NCBI RefSeq assembly: GCF_010548305.1
Contig: NZ_JAAGLV010000012.1
Span: 186,001-250,000 of the forward strand
Source of the DNA: Streptomyces sp. SID13031
GTDB taxonomy: Bacteria > Actinomycetota > Actinomycetes > Propionibacteriales > Kribbellaceae
Direction of reading: 5' to 3'
Length of the DNA stretch: 64,000 nt
Position numbers and translations under genes: made by a program. The notes under the pieces are model-generated. The model was given only the letters and a program-made list of their open reading frames with translations. It did not search any database and had not been told where the DNA came from. Positions 34,132 through 44,310 of the stretch are shown one piece after another (within the stretch, counting starts at the first letter, position 1; each line of letters opens with the position of its first letter).

Positions 34132-35274
34132 CTAAAGAACTCGGATCTCGACCCGTCGGTTGGCGATCCGGCCTGCGGACGTGGTGTTGGGCGCCACTGG
34201 ACGGGTCTCCCCGTAACCGCGGCTGGTGATCCGCCCGGCGGGTACGCCGAGCTTGACGAGCGCAGCCTTGACTGCGTCCGCGCGCTGCTGTGACAGCGGC
34301 AGGCTGGTGGAAGGGTTACCGAGGTTGTCGGTGTGACCGCCGACCTCGACGTCGAAGCTCTCGCAACTCTTGAGCAGGGTCGCGGCCACCGTGACCGATG
34401 CCTTGGAGGCGTCGTTCACGGTGGCGGTGCCGGACAGGAAGACAAGCTTGTTCTCCGCCGTGAACCGGGCCAGCCGTGCCTCGAACGTCTGGCACGCCTC
34501 GCTGACCGGCGGCTTGGCCACTACCGGCACCTGAAGTTCGTTGGCGACCACAGCGCCCGGTACTGCGGCTGCCGCGGCGCGTGCCGCCGTGGCCTTGGTC
34601 GCCTGGTCGGCCACCTTGCCACTCAGCGTCACCTTGCTGCCGTCGTACTTGATCGAGGCGGCACCGGTCGCAGTCGACAGCGCCTGCAGGAGCGCCGACA
34701 TCGCGGTCGGGTTCGGCACTGCGGTCTTCTCGTCGATCGTGACCTGGTCGACGAACTCCGTCCCTTCCGGCAGTGCGGCCCGCACCTCGGCGGCGAGTTG
34801 GTCCTTCATCGCCTGGTCCCGCACGACGACGCGCACGGTGATCGCGTCGTCTGTCCGGCTGAGCTCGAACGGAGCGACCTCGGACTCGGTCGGCGGCGTC
34901 GAGAGCTCAGGACTCGGCGTACCGGCCGGCTCTTCGGCTGTGCCGGTGGATGGCGCGCCGGTCGGATCTGCCGCGAGTTGCGTCGTACCGCCGTCGGTGT
35001 GGGCGGCACGAACGCCGTCGACGGCCGCAACCACCTTCTGCGCTTCGGTCGCGTCAGCTCCGGCCGGCACGACGACTGTCGCGTCCCGCCCGGAGAAGTC
35101 GACTTGTACGCCGGTGATGCCGCGCGCGTCGAGTGCGGCCAGCGACCGTTCGCGGAGGTCGTCTTCGGTCGGCCCGGCCTTGATCCCGACCACCAGCGCG
35201 GTGATCAGGACGGGAACGAGAACGGCCGCGAGCAGCCAGACAAAACCAGGCCGCCGCCGTACAAGTCCGGGCAC
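34132..35274 (-). CDS. OmpA-family protein with BON domains (ArfA/OmpATb-like)
   Basis: The 380-residue protein has one N-terminal membrane anchor (VWLLAAVLVPVLITALVVG), two BON-like segments (about residues 35-85 and 215-265) and a C-terminal OmpA peptidoglycan-binding domain with VEVGGHTDNLGN, LSQQRADAVKAALVKLGV and NRRVEIRVL. This is the architecture of mycobacterial OmpATb/ArfA. GTG at 35274 is chosen because GGAGGA stands 3 bases before it; the frame extends 8 codons further. It probably links membrane and cell wall. Confidence 0.87.
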   Translation of the reverse strand: MPGLVRRRPGFVWLLAAVLVPVLITALVVGIKAGPTEDDLRERSLAALDARGITGVQVDFSGRDATVVVPAGADATEAQKVVAAVDGVRAAHTDGGTTQLAADPTGAPSTGTAEEPAGTPSPELSTPPTESEVAPFELSRTDDAITVRVVVRDQAMKDQLAAEVRAALPEGTEFVDQVTIDEKTAVPNPTAMSALLQALSTATGAASIKYDGSKVTLSGKVADQATKATAARAAAAAVPGAVVANELQVPVVAKPPVSEACQTFEARLARFTAENKLVFLSGTATVNDASKASVTVAATLLKSCESFDVEVGGHTDNLGNPSTSLPLSQQRADAVKAALVKLGVPAGRITSRGYGETRPVAPNTTSAGRIANRRVEIRVL

Positions 35275-35423
35275 TGTTCCTCCGTCAAGAGCGGTCAAAG
35301 GTGACCGTGCGCGAGGAGACTACTCCGTACCGCTGCACGCGCGCATACCAGCCCGGAAAAGTTTTACCTGATGGCCCGTGATCGGCGCGGACACTTTTAT
35401 TTGGGTTTCTTCTTTTCTTAACT

Positions 35424-35435
35424 CCGAGTACTCGG
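35424..35435 (+). promoter_or_regulatory. Palindrome upstream of the chitinase gene
   Basis: CCGAGTACTCGG is a perfect 12-base palindrome 43 bases before the chitinase ATG, just after an AT-rich stretch (35389-35420) that is unusual here and probably holds the promoter. It could be the operator of a chitin-responsive repressor. Confidence 0.4.
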
Positions 35436-35478
35436 TAGGGTGCGGTGAGTCCCTCTTCCGCCCCCCTTGGAGGAACAC

Positions 35479-36768
<1,290 letters not shown>

Positions 36769-36817
36769 CCCGACCATCGCCTGCCCCGGCTCCGCCCGAT
36801 CCGGAGGGCGATCCCCG

Positions 36818-36866
36818 GCGTCCGGGGCCTCTGCACCGTCCTGCAGAGGCCCCGGACGCTTTGTAT
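36818..36866 (+). terminator. Rho-independent terminator after the chitinase gene
   Basis: A perfect 18-base-pair stem (36818-36835 with 36842-36859) closing a 6-base loop is followed by TTTGTATT. It lies 50 bases after the chitinase stop. The remaining bases to 37082 contain no gene; a TTGACT at 37009-37014 with a weak -10 could serve the next regulator. Confidence 0.92.
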
Positions 36867-37082
36867 TGCTCGCTAATCCGGTTCGCCGGGCCGCGACTGT
36901 GAGCGACGTGGAGGGCCTGTTCCGTGGCGCTGCGTAGATCGTTCCTGCCCGTTCGTGGCCGGTGTCGGACAGGTCGCATTTGTGCCATCTGCGCACGCAG
37001 GGAATCCCTTGACTTAACCTTCACGGTTCGCGGTACTGGACCCTGCGTCTGACCCCGGCATGCGTTTGAACGGAGGGGCTCC

Positions 37083-37691
37083 ATGGAGAGGCTGCCGGAC
37101 TCGTCGTTGATCATCGGCGTGGCCACGTCCACCGCCGAACGGGTCCACCTCGCGAGGCTGCTCGGTGGTGCCGACGCGCTGCTGCTCGTGTCCAGCGCGG
37201 AGCAGGCACGCGCCTTCCTGGAGCTCACGTCGACGGCGGACTCGGCGCCCGTAGTACTGACCCCTGCTGTTGTACCTGCGCTTGGTGCGCGTGGGGTGAC
37301 TGCCCAGATCGAGGCAGCTCTGCCCACATCGGAGCCGGCTGCCTACGAGCGGCCCATCGCGCCGACCAGCCTCGCCGTCGCGGCCGTGCCCGCTCCTCCC
37401 GCTGCCGGTCTGCGGCTCGACGTGGATCGCAGGGTGGTTCGCTGGAAGGACCGCGAGGCGCGGCTGACCAAGCTGGAGCACGACTTCCTGCACTGCCTGG
37501 TCGAGGAACCAGGCAAGGTGTGGACCTACCAGCGGCTGCACCACGCCGTCTGGGGCAACGAACACCTGGGCCACGGCTCGCACATCCACTCGGTCGTCAA
37601 ACGCCTCCGCCAGAAACTGGCCAGCCTCGGCGCCACCGTCACCATCCACGCCGTCCGAGGCGTCGGCTTCCACCTCCTCGCCGCCACCTGA
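37083..37691 (+). CDS. Winged-helix regulator with truncated pseudo-receiver domain (paralogue A)
   Basis: The 202-residue protein ends with an OmpR/PhoB-type DNA-binding domain (VRWKDREARLTKLEHDFLHC through RLRQKL and AVRGVGFHLL). The N-terminal 60 residues (LIIGVATSTAERVHLARLLG, then ALLLVSSAEQARAFLEL) look like a cut-down receiver fold, without the acidic pair and phospho-acceptor aspartate, so phosphorylation by a histidine kinase is unlikely. GGAGGG precedes the ATG. A paralogue with the same layout lies at 42491 on the far side of the giant subtilase gene. Confidence 0.88.
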   Translation: MERLPDSSLIIGVATSTAERVHLARLLGGADALLLVSSAEQARAFLELTSTADSAPVVLTPAVVPALGARGVTAQIEAALPTSEPAAYERPIAPTSLAVAAVPAPPAAGLRLDVDRRVVRWKDREARLTKLEHDFLHCLVEEPGKVWTYQRLHHAVWGNEHLGHGSHIHSVVKRLRQKLASLGATVTIHAVRGVGFHLLAAT

Positions 37692-37725
37692 CGCCAACCA
37701 CGCCGAGCTCGCCACGCAGTACGAG

Positions 37726-37769
37726 GGCCGGCCCCGGACAGAGGTTCCTGTCCGGGGCCGGCCTTTGGT
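37726..37769 (+). terminator. Terminator between the regulator and the subtilase gene
   Basis: A perfect 16-base-pair stem (37726-37741 with 37748-37763, 6-base loop) followed by TTTGGTT lies between the two convergent genes and can terminate transcription from the regulator; the same stem may serve the subtilase transcript arriving from the other side. Confidence 0.88.
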
Positions 37770-37785
37770 TATTCAGTTGTGGGGA

Positions 37786-40700
37786 TTACTTGGTCGCCTT
37801 CAGAGCGAAGTCCTCGACGACGGTTTCTCCGTTGATCAGCTTGGTCGTCCGAGTCTGCGGCTTGTAGCCGTCCTTGGCTGCGATCAGCGTCAGCGGGTTG
37901 TTGCGACGGTCCAGCCAGTAGGCGTAGTTGCCGTCCTTGTCGGTGATGAAGGTGTACTCCGCCGTCCACGAGTCGACCTGGACCGTGGCGCCGGGCAGCG
38001 GGGCGGTGACGCCGGAGGTCGAGACCCCGGTGACGGTACCGGCCAGCTTGCTCCACGTGGTCGGCGGCGTGACGGTGAGCTTCACGTCGACCGGGTCCAC
38101 GCTGTACGGCGTGTTCTCGCCGATGGTGACCGCGGCCGAGTAGGTACCCGGCTGGTCGACAGCGGCGTTCAGCGCCACCTTGACGGTGACCTTCTCACCC
38201 GGGGCCAGGGTGGCCTCGGTCTTGTCCAGGCTCAGCCAGCTGACGTCAGCCGACGACTCGGAGCAGTTCTCGAGGCCCGGCAGGACCTCGCCCTCCACCG
38301 TCGGGGTGAAGCCACCGGACGAACCACCGACCCGGTAGAAGCCACAAGCCGCACCACCGCGGTAGCGGGGCTGGTTGGCGTTCGGCAGCGCGGCCCAGGT
38401 ACCGGCAGCCGGGTCGAAAGCGAACCCGGCGTTGGTGACGGCACCGGTCTGGACACCGCCGACAACCAGCAGCTTGCCACCGGCGACGGCGAAGGACGCC
38501 GCCCAGTGATCAGCCGGCGAGTTGGCGATCGGGGACCAGGAGTTCGCGCTCGGGTCGAAGACGTAGCCGGCCGTGGTGGCGGCCGCTCCGTCGTTACCGC
38601 CGGAGCAGTAGATCTTGCCGTCGATGGCGCCGCAGGATGCGAACGCGACCGACTTCGGGTAGTTGGCAAGAGTCGCCCAGCTGTTCGACGCCGCGTCGTA
38701 AGCGACCACGGAGTTGGACATCGGGGTGCAGGAGGCGGTGGTGCAGCCACCGACGGCGTACAGCTTGCCGTCGAGGACAGCCTGCCCGGCGGCCGCACGC
38801 GGAGCCGGGTTGGCGGCCACTGCGGACCAGGCGTTGGCGGCCGGGTCGTACGACCAGGTCGCTGCGTCCGGACCACTCGCGCCCCAGCCGGAGCTGACGA
38901 CGAGCTTGCCGCCCACGGCGCCGACGGTGACGGCGTTACGGGCGCCCGGCAGCGGCGCGATCGCGGTCCAGGCCAGGGTGGCCGGGTCGTACGCGTAGCT
39001 GTTGCCGGTCGAAGCCGAGCCGTTGCCACCCGCGATCGAGTAGATCTTGCCGTCGAGGTTGACCACCCGGTTGTCCATCACGACGGCCGGGAGGTTGGCG
39101 ATGTTCGTCCACGGAGCCGCGAGCGGGCCCGGGACGGCAGGCTTGGTAGCCATCTTGCCGGACAGCTTGTTCGCGAACGAGGTCGGAACCTCGAGCCGCT
39201 GCAGCGGGGCGCCGGTGCTGTTCAGCACCTGGGCCTTGGTCGTCGTGGAGCCGTTGGCGTTCGCCAGGGTGAAGCCACCGTCGCGCTCGCCGAACTTCAG
39301 GTCGACGTTTGCCGTACCGGTGTTGGTGACGACGAACGTCTTGGTGACCTTGCCACCCGGCAGCCTCAGGCTGGCGCTGATCGCACTCGGCGCGACCGAG
39401 ACACGGCCCGCCTCGAGGCTGAAGTTGGCCGGGGTGACCCAGTCGGCCTCGACATCGACAGTTGCCTGGGTGCTGGTGTAGTTGCCGGCCTTGGCGGTGT
39501 AAACGTGCGGGCCGTCCTCCGCGGAGTACAGCCAGTAGAAGCCATCGGCCAGGCCGGTGTCCTCCGGGGTCGCAACGGTGGTCGCGGTCTCGCTGGGCTT
39601 GTCGTCACGGGTGACGACGGCGCCGTTCACGAAGCCGTTGGTGTTGGCGTCCTTGACGTTGCCGACGACCAGACCGCCGCCGGTCGGCTCACAGGTGACC
39701 GTGGTGCCGATCAGGACGCTGTCGACCTCCCACCACCACTCGTACGAAGCGTCGTAGTAGTGGAAGCGAACCTGTACGGCCGACTTGCCGGCCGCCTGCG
39801 GGATCGCGATCTCCTTGACGCCACGGACGTCCGTGACCTGGTTGAGCACGTTCGCCCAGGTGGCCCCGCCGTCGAGCGACAGGTCGACATCGGCCTTCTC
39901 GCCGCCGAGCCAGTTGAGGTCCTGGTTGAACTTGATCTTCGGCGCGGTGACCGCGCTCAGGTCGACGACCGGGCTGACCAGCGAGGTGTCCTGCTGCTGG
40001 CCCGAGCCGTACTTGTCGCTGTCGATGATCGCGAAGCCGCCGGCCGCGCCGGTCAGGTTGCCGCGGTTACCGACATCGGTGAACTTCCAGACCTGGCCGT
40101 TGCCCTTGTTGTCGACGACGGTCCAGCCGCTCGGCGCAGCCTGGCCGTCGAACGTCTCGTAGACGCCGTCGGAGCCGTTGCGGTAGCCGGGTGCGGTGAG
40201 GCAGGCGTCGGAACGGACCGGTACGGCCACGTTCTTGGTCAGGTTGCCCGCGCCGACGGTGATCGGCTGGCTGACCGTGGTGTAACCGGGGATCTGCGAC
40301 TCGACCTTCAGCGTGTACGTCGCGCTGGAGGGCACCTTGAAGGAGTAGCGGCCGTTGGTCGGGGTGGTGTAGTCGAACACGCCACCGGGACCCTCGACGC
40401 TGACCTTCGCGTACAGCGGCCAGCCGTGGCCGGAGCCGTCCGTGATGGTGCCGCCGACGTTGACCGTCGGAGCAGCCACCAGGGTGAAGTTCTTCGTCGT
40501 GGTGGTGTTCACCACGATGGTTGCCGTGCCGGTCTGGCCGACGTAGCCGAAGGCGGCCACGGCGAGCGTGTAGTCACCGGCGGGCAGTACGGCCGAGAAG
40601 GCGCCGTCGGCCCCAGAAGTGACGACCTTGTCGGCCGCACCGGTCTGCTTGATCGTGACGGCCGCGCCCGCGATGGCAGCGCCACCGGTGGCGGTGACCT

Positions 40701-42198
40701 TGCCGGCCAACGTGCCGGTGTCGCCGACGGGTGCCGCGTTCAGCAGGGCGAGCGCGTCGACGCGACCCTGACCGAACACGTTGTTGTTGGCGTCGGTACC
40801 GCCACACGCCGCGCTCGGGCTGTCGATCGCGGTGCCGTTGAGCAGCGCGCGGGTGGCCGCGACGTCGCCCTTCAGGCTCGGTGCGCCCGACCACAGCAGC
40901 GCGATGACGCCCGCGAGGTGCGGAGCGGCCATCGAGGTGCCGTTGAAGCTCGCGTACCCGTTGCCGGGAACGCTGGAGCGGACGTTGACGCCCGGGGCCG
41001 AGATGTTCGGCTTGATCGTGCCGTTCTGGCCAGCACCACGGGCGGAGAACGAAGCGATGTTGTTGTTGATGTCATAGGCGCCGGCCGAGTAGTTGCTCGT
41101 CGAGCTGCCGGGGGAGCCGCTGGTGTTACACGAAGGGCCGCTGTTGCCGTTCGAGAAGACACCGAAGATGCCGGACGCGGTCCAGGCGAGGGTGACGTCC
41201 TCCATGAACGGGTCGTTGGACGGCTGCGTGCTGCCCCACGAGTTGTTGATGACGTTCGGCCGCTTGCTCGCGTCGGGGTTGGTCCCGGCGAGGTTGGTCG
41301 GCTCGAGCATCCACTGCCCGGAGGTGATCAGCGCTGCGTCGCTGGGGCAGCAGCCGTTGGCCGCGATCCACTTGACGCCCGGCGCTACACCGACCTGGTT
41401 GGCGGCCCCGTCGTCGCCGGCCATGGTGCCCATCGTGTGGGTGCCGTGGCCGTTGGTGTCACAGGGTGCGCCCGAGCAGGTGCCGGCGGCGTCGAACCAG
41501 TTGTAGTTGTGGTCGAACGTGCCGTTGGCCAGCTTGCCGCGGTACTGGTTCACCAGCGCCGGGTGGTCGTACTGGACGCCGGTGTCGATGTTGGCCACCG
41601 TGATGCCGGCGCCCTTGTCGCCGTACTGCGCCCAGACCTGGTCGGCCTTGACGTTGGCGATGCCCCACTCGACCGCGTTGATCTCGTTCTGCTGGGTGCC
41701 CTTGGTGGTCGGCGGCACCTCGTACTTGACCGGGTTGTAGATCCCCTCGACCTCTGCGTGGCCGGCGAGGCTCTGCGCCATCTCCAGCGAGCCGCCCTTG
41801 ACGACGATCGCGTTCGTGGCCCACAGGCTCTGGTACGACGTGTGCGACGCGTCCAGCTCGGCCTTGACCTTGGCCTGGCTCTCCGCGGCGGTCTTGCGCA
41901 GAGCGGCCGCAACCGCGGTACCGCGCGCGTTCCAGTCGCCGATCTTGCTGGCGGCGGTCAGGTCGGCCTTGTCGCTGAACCGGACCCAGAAGTCGGTCGC
42001 CTCCTTGGCGTCCGTACCTTCCAGCTTCGACAGCAGGTCAGGCTTGATCTTGGAGGCCGGCGCCGGAGTTGCGCCGGGCGTGGTGGGTGGTGCCGCCTGA
42101 GCCAGGCCGGAGGCGGCCAGCCCGGTGGTGATGACGGCCACCGCCGCCAGAGCGCTCACCAGCGATCTGGCGAGCCCCCTCTTCCGTTGATGTGACAT
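37786..42198 (-). CDS. Giant secreted S8 subtilase with carboxypeptidase-regulatory-like and kelch repeats
   Basis: The 1470-residue protein has a signal peptide (about residues 1-35), an inhibitor-like prosegment, a complete S8 catalytic domain with Asp205 in VANIDTG, His251 in NGHGTHTMG and Ser422 in NGTSMAAPHLAG, then two or three carboxypeptidase-regulatory-like beta domains (about 495-680), a jelly-roll-like region, a run of kelch-type repeats (about 1090-1340; NSYAYDPATLAWTAIAPLPG and similar), and two further beta-sandwich domains. It should be secreted and cleave proteins outside the cell; the propeller could bind substrate. Two homologous winged-helix regulators flank it. A 1476-codon frame on the opposite strand is a shadow. 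Confidence 0.94.
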   Translation of the reverse strand: MSHQRKRGLARSLVSALAAVAVITTGLAASGLAQAAPPTTPGATPAPASKIKPDLLSKLEGTDAKEATDFWVRFSDKADLTAASKIGDWNARGTAVAAALRKTAAESQAKVKAELDASHTSYQSLWATNAIVVKGGSLEMAQSLAGHAEVEGIYNPVKYEVPPTTKGTQQNEINAVEWGIANVKADQVWAQYGDKGAGITVANIDTGVQYDHPALVNQYRGKLANGTFDHNYNWFDAAGTCSGAPCDTNGHGTHTMGTMAGDDGAANQVGVAPGVKWIAANGCCPSDAALITSGQWMLEPTNLAGTNPDASKRPNVINNSWGSTQPSNDPFMEDVTLAWTASGIFGVFSNGNSGPSCNTSGSPGSSTSNYSAGAYDINNNIASFSARGAGQNGTIKPNISAPGVNVRSSVPGNGYASFNGTSMAAPHLAGVIALLWSGAPSLKGDVAATRALLNGTAIDSPSAACGGTDANNNVFGQGRVDALALLNAAPVGDTGTLAGKVTATGGAAIAGAAVTIKQTGAADKVVTSGADGAFSAVLPAGDYTLAVAAFGYVGQTGTATIVVNTTTTKNFTLVAAPTVNVGGTITDGSGHGWPLYAKVSVEGPGGVFDYTTPTNGRYSFKVPSSATYTLKVESQIPGYTTVSQPITVGAGNLTKNVAVPVRSDACLTAPGYRNGSDGVYETFDGQAAPSGWTVVDNKGNGQVWKFTDVGNRGNLTGAAGGFAIIDSDKYGSGQQQDTSLVSPVVDLSAVTAPKIKFNQDLNWLGGEKADVDLSLDGGATWANVLNQVTDVRGVKEIAIPQAAGKSAVQVRFHYYDASYEWWWEVDSVLIGTTVTCEPTGGGLVVGNVKDANTNGFVNGAVVTRDDKPSETATTVATPEDTGLADGFYWLYSAEDGPHVYTAKAGNYTSTQATVDVEADWVTPANFSLEAGRVSVAPSAISASLRLPGGKVTKTFVVTNTGTANVDLKFGERDGGFTLANANGSTTTKAQVLNSTGAPLQRLEVPTSFANKLSGKMATKPAVPGPLAAPWTNIANLPAVVMDNRVVNLDGKIYSIAGGNGSASTGNSYAYDPATLAWTAIAPLPGARNAVTVGAVGGKLVVSSGWGASGPDAATWSYDPAANAWSAVAANPAPRAAAGQAVLDGKLYAVGGCTTASCTPMSNSVVAYDAASNSWATLANYPKSVAFASCGAIDGKIYCSGGNDGAAATTAGYVFDPSANSWSPIANSPADHWAASFAVAGGKLLVVGGVQTGAVTNAGFAFDPAAGTWAALPNANQPRYRGGAACGFYRVGGSSGGFTPTVEGEVLPGLENCSESSADVSWLSLDKTEATLAPGEKVTVKVALNAAVDQPGTYSAAVTIGENTPYSVDPVDVKLTVTPPTTWSKLAGTVTGVSTSGVTAPLPGATVQVDSWTAEYTFITDKDGNYAYWLDRRNNPLTLIAAKDGYKPQTRTTKLINGETVVEDFALKATK

Positions 42199-42445
42199 CT
42201 CTGCAGCCCCTCACTTGTACGACCCCGAGTCGACTCCCCCGAGTCATGGTGCAGAGGTGCAAGGCTTCACAGCGGTTTGGGTGGTGAACCGGTTCTGTGA
42301 ACACTCCGTGCCCCCCAGGTCGCGACGTGTTACGTCACGTGCCTGCCGAGGACCCTATGTGTCATGCAAAGGTCTGAACAAGCACACCTGGTGAGCAAGA
42401 TGTGACGGACGGTCGCTCCGTTCGAGGCAAGTTTCGCCATTATTT

Positions 42446-42480
42446 GTCAATGCGTTGACGATTAAAGGCAGAGGTTGACA
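42446..42480 (+). promoter_or_regulatory. Operator-like repeats before paralogue B
   Basis: GTCAATGCGTTGAC (42446-42459) is a perfect inverted repeat of GTCAA/TTGAC, and a further GTTGAC follows at 42474-42479. The local sequence is unusually AT-rich. OmpR-like winged-helix proteins bind spaced direct repeats such as the two GTTGAC copies 20 bases apart. The site lies between the divergent subtilase and regulator genes; the 292-base gap holds no other gene. Confidence 0.45.
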
Positions 42481-42490
42481 TCGTAATCAG

Positions 42491-43123
42491 ATGGTCACCG
42501 CCCGTGTCCCCGCCACGAACGACGGCGCCCTCGATCTGACCGGTTCCGCCCAGGAGTCGTTTCCACTGCTGATCGCAGTGGCGGCGTCCCTGGAGGAGCG
42601 GGTCCGGCTCGCGGAGCTCGTCGACGATGTCGCACCACTGCTGCTCGTTTCCAGCCTGGACGAGCTGCGCAAGCTGATCACGCCCGCTCAGCCCCCACCT
42701 CCGGTACCACCGGAGCAACCCGAACCGCCCGAGCCCGAGTCGGTGGCCGAACCGCCACCCCGCAAGGTGCCGGACCGGCGGACCGAACGCGTCGGCCCGG
42801 AGGCCGACGTGCTGACCATCGACTCGGCCCGGTCGGTGGCGAAGTGGCGGGACCGCGAGGTTCCGCTGACCGATCTCGAGCACGATCTGCTCACCTGGCT
42901 GATGACGGAGCCGCTGCGCGTGTGGACCTATGAGGGTCTGCACCAAGCGGTCTGGCGCAACCGCCACCTTCGCGGTACTGCTGACGTGCACTCGCTGGTG
43001 AAGCGTGTACGCCGCAAGCTCGACGAGCTGGGCACCACGGTCACCATCGACGCGGTGCGCGGTACCGGTTTCCGCCTCACCGATCACCAGAACCCAGCGG
43101 TTACCGGGTTGCGCGCTGGGTAG
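42491..43123 (+). CDS. Winged-helix regulator with truncated pseudo-receiver domain (paralogue B)
   Basis: The 210-residue protein repeats the layout of the regulator at 37083: a short N-terminal segment (LLIAVAASLEERVRLAELVD, then LLLVSSLDELRKLI) resembling the first part of a receiver without phosphorylation residues, a Pro/Glu-rich linker, and an OmpR-type winged helix (VAKWRDREVPLTDLEHDLLT through VKRVRRKLDELG and AVRGTGFRL). It is divergent from the subtilase gene, whose control region it shares, so regulation of the protease by this protein is a natural guess. It is followed 11 bases later by threonine synthase. Confidence 0.88.
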   Translation: MVTARVPATNDGALDLTGSAQESFPLLIAVAASLEERVRLAELVDDVAPLLLVSSLDELRKLITPAQPPPPVPPEQPEPPEPESVAEPPPRKVPDRRTERVGPEADVLTIDSARSVAKWRDREVPLTDLEHDLLTWLMTEPLRVWTYEGLHQAVWRNRHLRGTADVHSLVKRVRRKLDELGTTVTIDAVRGTGFRLTDHQNPAVTGLRAG

Positions 43124-43134
43124 CCTCTGAAGTC

Positions 43135-44310
43135 GTGCGCTTCTCCAGCTTGAGTCACCTCGACTGTCCCCAGTGCGGCCTGACCCACGACGCCGATCAG
43201 GTGATCGGATTGTGTACCTGTGGGTCGCCGCTGCTCGCCCGGTACGACCTCGACGAGGTGCGGGCCGGGCTGAGCAAGGAGCAGGTCGCGTCGCGGCCGG
43301 CCGATCTTTGGCGGTACCACGAACTGCTGCCCGTGCGTTCGGAGGAGAACGTGATCAGCCTGGGGGAGGGGATGACGCCGCTGCTCCCGTTGCCCGCCTA
43401 CGGGCGCGAGCTTGGAGTCGAGCGGCTGCTGATGAAGGACGAAGGGCTGATCCCGACCGGCACGTTCAAGGCGCGGGGCGCGGCCGTCGGGGTATCACGG
43501 GCGCGCGAGGTCGGCGTACGGAAGATCGCGATGCCGACCAACGGGAACGCCGGGTCGGCCTGGGCGACGTACGCGGCACGGGCCGGGATGGAGGCGCTGA
43601 TCGCGATGCCGATCGCGGCGCCGGAGATCTGCCGGCGCGAGGTGACCGTGGTCGGTGCGGAGCTGAAGCTGATCGACGGGCTGATCGGCGACGCGGGCGC
43701 GTGGGTGCGCTCGCAGTTGGCTGAGCGCGGGGGCTACCAGGATGTGTCGACGCTGAAAGAGCCCTACCGGATCGAGGGCAAGAAGACGATGGGGCTGGAG
43801 ATCGCTGAGCAGCTCGGCTGGCAGCTGCCGGACGTGATCCTCTACCCGACCGGCGGGGGAGTGGGGTTGATCGGGATCTGGAAGGCGCTCGCCGAACTGC
43901 GCGACCTGGGCTGGATCGACGGGCCGATGCCGCGATTGGTCGCAGTCCAGGCGACCGGGTGCGCGCCGATCGTGCAGGCGTGGGAGAAGGGGCTGCCGTC
44001 GAGTGAGCCGTGGCCGGATGCCCACACAATTGCTTTTGGCATCACCGTGCCCAAGGCGCTCGGTGATTTCCTTTTGCTGCAGGCGATTGCGGAGACCGGC
44101 GGCTGCGCAGTTGCGGTCGAGGATGCGGACATCTTGGCTGCTCAGCGACGGGTCGCCGAGCTCGAAGGCAGCTTCATCTGCCCTGAGGGCGCCGCCAACT
44201 TCGCCGCGATCCGGCAACTGCGCGAGTCGGGCTGGATCAAGGCCGGCGAGCAGGTGGTTGCCCTCAACACCGGTACCGGGCTCAAGTACCCGGAGACTGT
44301 GACGCTCTAG
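43135..44310 (+). CDS. thrC: Threonine synthase (PLP-dependent)
   Basis: The 391-residue enzyme starts with a small zinc-ribbon-like segment (CPQCG and CTCGSPL), then a fold-type II PLP domain with the cofactor lysine in GTFKARGA, the substrate-phosphate loop SLGEGMTPL and the glycine loop YPTGGGVGLIGIW. It converts O-phosphohomoserine to threonine. The GTG start is closely behind the regulator gene. Similar proteins can be cysteate or other synthases, but the zinc-ribbon and overall length fit thrC. Confidence 0.87.
   Translation: MRFSSLSHLDCPQCGLTHDADQVIGLCTCGSPLLARYDLDEVRAGLSKEQVASRPADLWRYHELLPVRSEENVISLGEGMTPLLPLPAYGRELGVERLLMKDEGLIPTGTFKARGAAVGVSRAREVGVRKIAMPTNGNAGSAWATYAARAGMEALIAMPIAAPEICRREVTVVGAELKLIDGLIGDAGAWVRSQLAERGGYQDVSTLKEPYRIEGKKTMGLEIAEQLGWQLPDVILYPTGGGVGLIGIWKALAELRDLGWIDGPMPRLVAVQATGCAPIVQAWEKGLPSSEPWPDAHTIAFGITVPKALGDFLLLQAIAETGGCAVAVEDADILAAQRRVAELEGSFICPEGAANFAAIRQLRESGWIKAGEQVVALNTGTGLKYPETVTL

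Noticed and set aside
37765..42195. 1476-codon open frame on the plus strand
   Set aside because: It is the antisense shadow of the subtilase gene, whose protein shows catalytic residues and conserved domains; the plus-strand product is Arg/Val/Asp-rich without motifs.
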